NCBI GenBank assembly: GCA_036744795.1
Contig: DAIOHK010000007.1
Coordinates: forward strand, 24,334 to 88,333
From: UBA5486 sp036744795
GTDB taxonomy: Bacteria > Bacillota > UBA4882 > UBA10575
Length of the DNA: 64,000 nucleotides
Direction of reading: 5' to 3'
In this document: positions 62,060-64,000 of the stretch, in pieces
Numbering within the stretch: position 1 is the first letter of the stretch
Layout of the letters: each line of letters begins with the position of its first letter
Translations under genes and position numbers: made by a program
Notes under the pieces: generated by a model
What the model was told of the DNA's origin: nothing
The model's input: only the letters and a program-made list of their open reading frames with translations
The model's database searches: none

Positions 62060-63331
62060 ATGCTTGATATTAAACTAATTCGAACTAACCCTGACCAAGC
62101 ACGGGCGGGACTTGCCAAACGTGGAATGGAAGAAATTGTGGATGATTTACTCCACTTAGATCAGGAACGTCGCGACCGTTTAACTACGGTTGAGAACTTA
62201 AAAAACAAAAGAAACGTAGTTTCTAAGGAAGTTGGACGTCTAAAAGCAGCTAAAGCGGATGCTACAGAACTTATTAATGAGATGAAACAGGTTAATGAAG
62301 AGATCAGAAAACTTGATGGTGAAATTAAAGATGTTGAAGAAAATATAAATAACATTCTTTTATCTGTTCCCAACCTTCCTCAGGAAGATGTTCCCGTAGG
62401 TAAAGATGAGAAGGAAAATGTAGAGATCCGGCGGTGGGGAAAACCCCGGGAATTTGTTTTTGATCCTAAACCCCATTGGGAACTGGGCGAAGAACTGGAT
62501 ATACTTGATTTTGATCGCGGGGCTAAACTAAGTGGCGCTCGCTTCACAGTGCTAAAGGGTTTTGGTGCTAGGCTAGAAAGAGCATTGATCAATTTTATGC
62601 TTGATTTACATATTAATGAACATGGTTATACAGAAATATTCCCTCCGTTTTTGGTTAACCAAGAATGTATGGTAGGTACTGGCCAGCTACCCAAATTTGA
62701 GGAGGACATGTTTAAAGTAACTCCGGGAGGATATTTTTTAATTCCTACAGCAGAGGTTCCTGTTACTAATCTTCATCGGGAAGAAATACTTGAAGCAGAG
62801 AATTTACCTAAAAAATACGTGGCCTATACCGCTTGCTTCCGGGCTGAGGCTGGTGCGGCAGGACGTGATACCAGAGGACTAATCCGTCAACACCAGTTTA
62901 ATAAAGTTGAATTAGTTAAGCTAACTACGCCGGAAAAATCATATCTAGAGCATGAAGCCCTTGTTCATGATGCAGAAGAAGTATTGCAACGTTTAAATTT
63001 ACCTTATCGAGTTGTATTACTTTCCAGCGGGGATATGGGATTTTCAGCCAGTAAATGCTATGACCTGGAAGTCTGGCTGCCTAGTTATGGAGTTTATCGT
63101 GAGATTTCATCCTGTTCCAATTTTGAAGATTTCCAAGCACGGCGGGCCAATATTCGTTTTCGCCCTGAACCTGATGCGAAACCCGAATTTGTTCATACTC
63201 TAAATGGTTCAGGTTTGGCTATTGGTCGGTCGGTTGCGGCTATATTAGAGAATTACCAGGAGGAAGACGGAACAATTACCATACCCGAAGCATTAGTTCC
63301 TTATATGGGGGGAATTACTGTTTTAAAGTAA
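62060..63331 (+). CDS. serS: Serine--tRNA ligase
   Basis: A 423-residue class II synthetase charging tRNA-Ser. The N-terminal antiparallel coiled coil (about 25-105) that clasps the tRNA long arm is clear; class II motif 2 is TACFRAEAGAAGRDTRGLIRQHQFNKVE and motif 3 is NGSGLAIGRSVAAILENYQ. Length is normal. ATG follows GAAGGGAGAAAATGTCCA. It is followed by two tRNA-Ser genes, a functional grouping. Confidence 0.97.
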   Translation: MLDIKLIRTNPDQARAGLAKRGMEEIVDDLLHLDQERRDRLTTVENLKNKRNVVSKEVGRLKAAKADATELINEMKQVNEEIRKLDGEIKDVEENINNILLSVPNLPQEDVPVGKDEKENVEIRRWGKPREFVFDPKPHWELGEELDILDFDRGAKLSGARFTVLKGFGARLERALINFMLDLHINEHGYTEIFPPFLVNQECMVGTGQLPKFEEDMFKVTPGGYFLIPTAEVPVTNLHREEILEAENLPKKYVAYTACFRAEAGAAGRDTRGLIRQHQFNKVELVKLTTPEKSYLEHEALVHDAEEVLQRLNLPYRVVLLSSGDMGFSASKCYDLEVWLPSYGVYREISSCSNFEDFQARRANIRFRPEPDAKPEFVHTLNGSGLAIGRSVAAILENYQEEDGTITIPEALVPYMGGITVLK

Positions 63332-63429
63332 GAATTGTATAATTGGTTGATTTGCGATTTAACCACAATATATTTATTGCCTAATTTATCTTGTGGTCAA
63401 ATAGATGCCATAAATAATTATGAAATTCC
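63331..63429 (+). repeat. Dispersed intergenic element between serS and tRNA-Ser
   Basis: 99 bp starting at the serS stop: left GAATTGTATAATT (12 of 13), core TTAACCACAATATATTTATTGCC, right AATTATGAAATTCC then CTCC. Orientation is opposite to the copy before serS, so serS is bracketed by inverted copies. Confidence 0.75.
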
Positions 63430-63478
63430 CTCCAAAAAACAAAACCGAAGATAATAAGTGGCTTTTTCATAATAAATA

Positions 63479-63507
63479 TTGACTATTTATTTTTATCGTG
63501 TTAAAAT
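63479..63507 (+). promoter_or_regulatory. Promoter of the tRNA-Ser pair
   Basis: TTGACT, a 17 bp spacer and TAAAAT, 12 bp before the first tRNA. Confidence 0.8.
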
Positions 63508-63519
63508 AGTTTTTGCTAC

Positions 63520-63607
63520 GGAGGAGTGTCCGAGTGGTTGAAGGAGGCGGTCTTGAAAACCGTTAGGCCGAAAGGTCTCGTGGGTTCGAATCCTACCTCC
63601 TCCGCCA
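63520..63607 (+). tRNA. tRNA-Ser (anticodon UGA)
   Basis: An 88-base class II tRNA with encoded CCA. Acceptor GGAGGAG pairs with CTCCTCC, the anticodon loop is CTTGAAA (anticodon TGA), there is a long variable arm, and the T arm holds GGTTCGAATCC. It reads UCN codons. Confidence 0.97.
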
Positions 63608-63650
63608 ACAAGAGCATTCATTACTATTTAATTTTGTATGTTAATTTTTT

Positions 63651-63742
63651 GGAGAGATACCCAAGTCGGTTGAAGGGGACGGTTTGCTAAACCGTTAGTA
63701 GGAGCAATCCTAGCGAGGGTTCGAATCCCTCTCTCTCCGCCA
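63651..63742 (+). tRNA. tRNA-Ser (anticodon GCU)
   Basis: A 92-base class II tRNA with encoded CCA. Acceptor GGAGAGA pairs with TCTCTCC, the anticodon loop is TTGCTAA (anticodon GCT), the variable arm is long (TAGGAGCAATCCTA), and the T loop TTCGAAT is intact. It reads AGC/AGU. It follows the first tRNA-Ser by 43 bp. Confidence 0.97.
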
Positions 63743-63751
63743 AAAAAAATT

Positions 63752-63775
63752 AAGCAGCCATAATGGCTGCTTTTT
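63752..63775 (+). terminator. Terminator of the tRNA-Ser transcript
   Basis: AGCAGCCA and TGGCTGCT with a TAA loop, then TTTT. Confidence 0.88.
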
Positions 63776-63868
63776 ACAGCGCATTATTGCTATTAACTAG
63801 CCTTGCTTATTAGATAGTTTTATCTGGGGAAAATAAAAACAAATTACGTATTATTTTAAAAAAAGAAC

Positions 63869-63897
63869 TAGACATTACGTATCTAATGTGGTAATAT
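63869..63897 (+). promoter_or_regulatory. Putative rRNA-operon promoter
   Basis: TAGACA, a 17 bp spacer and TAATAT. The following sequence to the window end (GCCCCGGGAAAC, CCTGAAAACTGAACAGC) looks like the leader that precedes rRNA genes in Firmicutes. No rRNA gene itself is reached. Confidence 0.45.
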
Positions 63898-64000
63898 AAC
63901 AAATGCGCCCCGGGAAACAAGATTTCTGGGAAGCAAGGTAAAAAGTTACTGAACCCTGAAAACTGAACAGCATAGATAGGTAAGAGCTTCGAACCGGGAA

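Overview
This is the replication-origin neighbourhood of a low-GC, anaerobic, Firmicutes-type (Bacillota) bacterium. Reasons: the order rpmH-dnaA-dnaN-S4 protein-recF-DUF721-remB-gyrB-gyrA, the rpmH-rnpA-yidD-yidC-khpB-mnmE-mnmG-rsmG-parA-parB order on the other arm, two-subunit glycine decarboxylase (gcvPA/gcvPB), strong GGAGG ribosome sites, frequent TTG/GTG starts and a single-chain pyruvate:ferredoxin oxidoreductase. I cannot name the genus. MetQ has a signal peptide but no lipobox, which would fit a diderm Firmicute, but this is one weak clue.

Layout. 1-7 kb: end of a polysaccharide-deacetylase-like gene, the uvrBA repair operon behind a LexA-like box, and a stand-alone AICAR formyltransferase. 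7-17 kb: accessory metabolism and transport (GNAT protein, DUF819 membrane protein, HAD phosphatase, MgtE magnesium channel with a long attenuator-like leader, metNIQ methionine importer, DegV, glucosaminidase). 17-30.4 kb, all on the minus strand: rlmH, htrA, a degenerate SMC/YhaN-like ATPase, gyrA, gyrB, remB, DUF721, recF, an S4 protein, dnaN, dnaA. The bipartite oriC flanks dnaA: DnaA boxes upstream (30.50-30.81 kb) and, between dnaA and dnaN (28.80-28.99 kb), a DnaA box followed by a DnaA-trio-like run and AT-rich DNA. 30.9-39.7 kb, plus strand: rpmH through parAB, with a perfect parS before parA and another inside parB, plus a near-perfect parS on the left arm at 16.9 kb. 39.7-47 kb: larBC, DUF4446, then a tandem M23 peptidase/bactofilin cluster with a truncated paralogue, a YkuS-like protein and a DUF559-type nuclease. 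47-52 kb, minus strand: gcvT-gcvPA-gcvPB and a CapA-like protein. 52-63.3 kb, plus strand: a DUF6398-like protein, PepV-like dipeptidase, a secreted RIFT-barrel/toroid protein, pdxS, PFOR and serS. Two tRNA-Ser genes follow, then what looks like an rRNA-operon promoter and leader at the window edge.

Most genes run away from oriC, in the leading-strand direction. Exceptions include uvrBA, purH-like, the HAD gene and degV on the left arm, and gcv and capA on the right arm.

The most striking non-coding signal is a family of about 50-145 bp intergenic elements. They have 13-14 bp terminal inverted repeats (GGAATTGCATAATT type) and a conserved core (CCACAATATATTGATAGC or its complement). At least eight full, shortened or degraded copies lie in the window, none inside a gene. 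They look like a MITE or a mobile structured-RNA family. Other points for a second look: a 36-codon leader ORF and terminator before mgtE, the M23/bactofilin duplication beside parAB, the motif-eroded ATPase next to gyrA, and an 800 bp structured gene-free stretch before parA.
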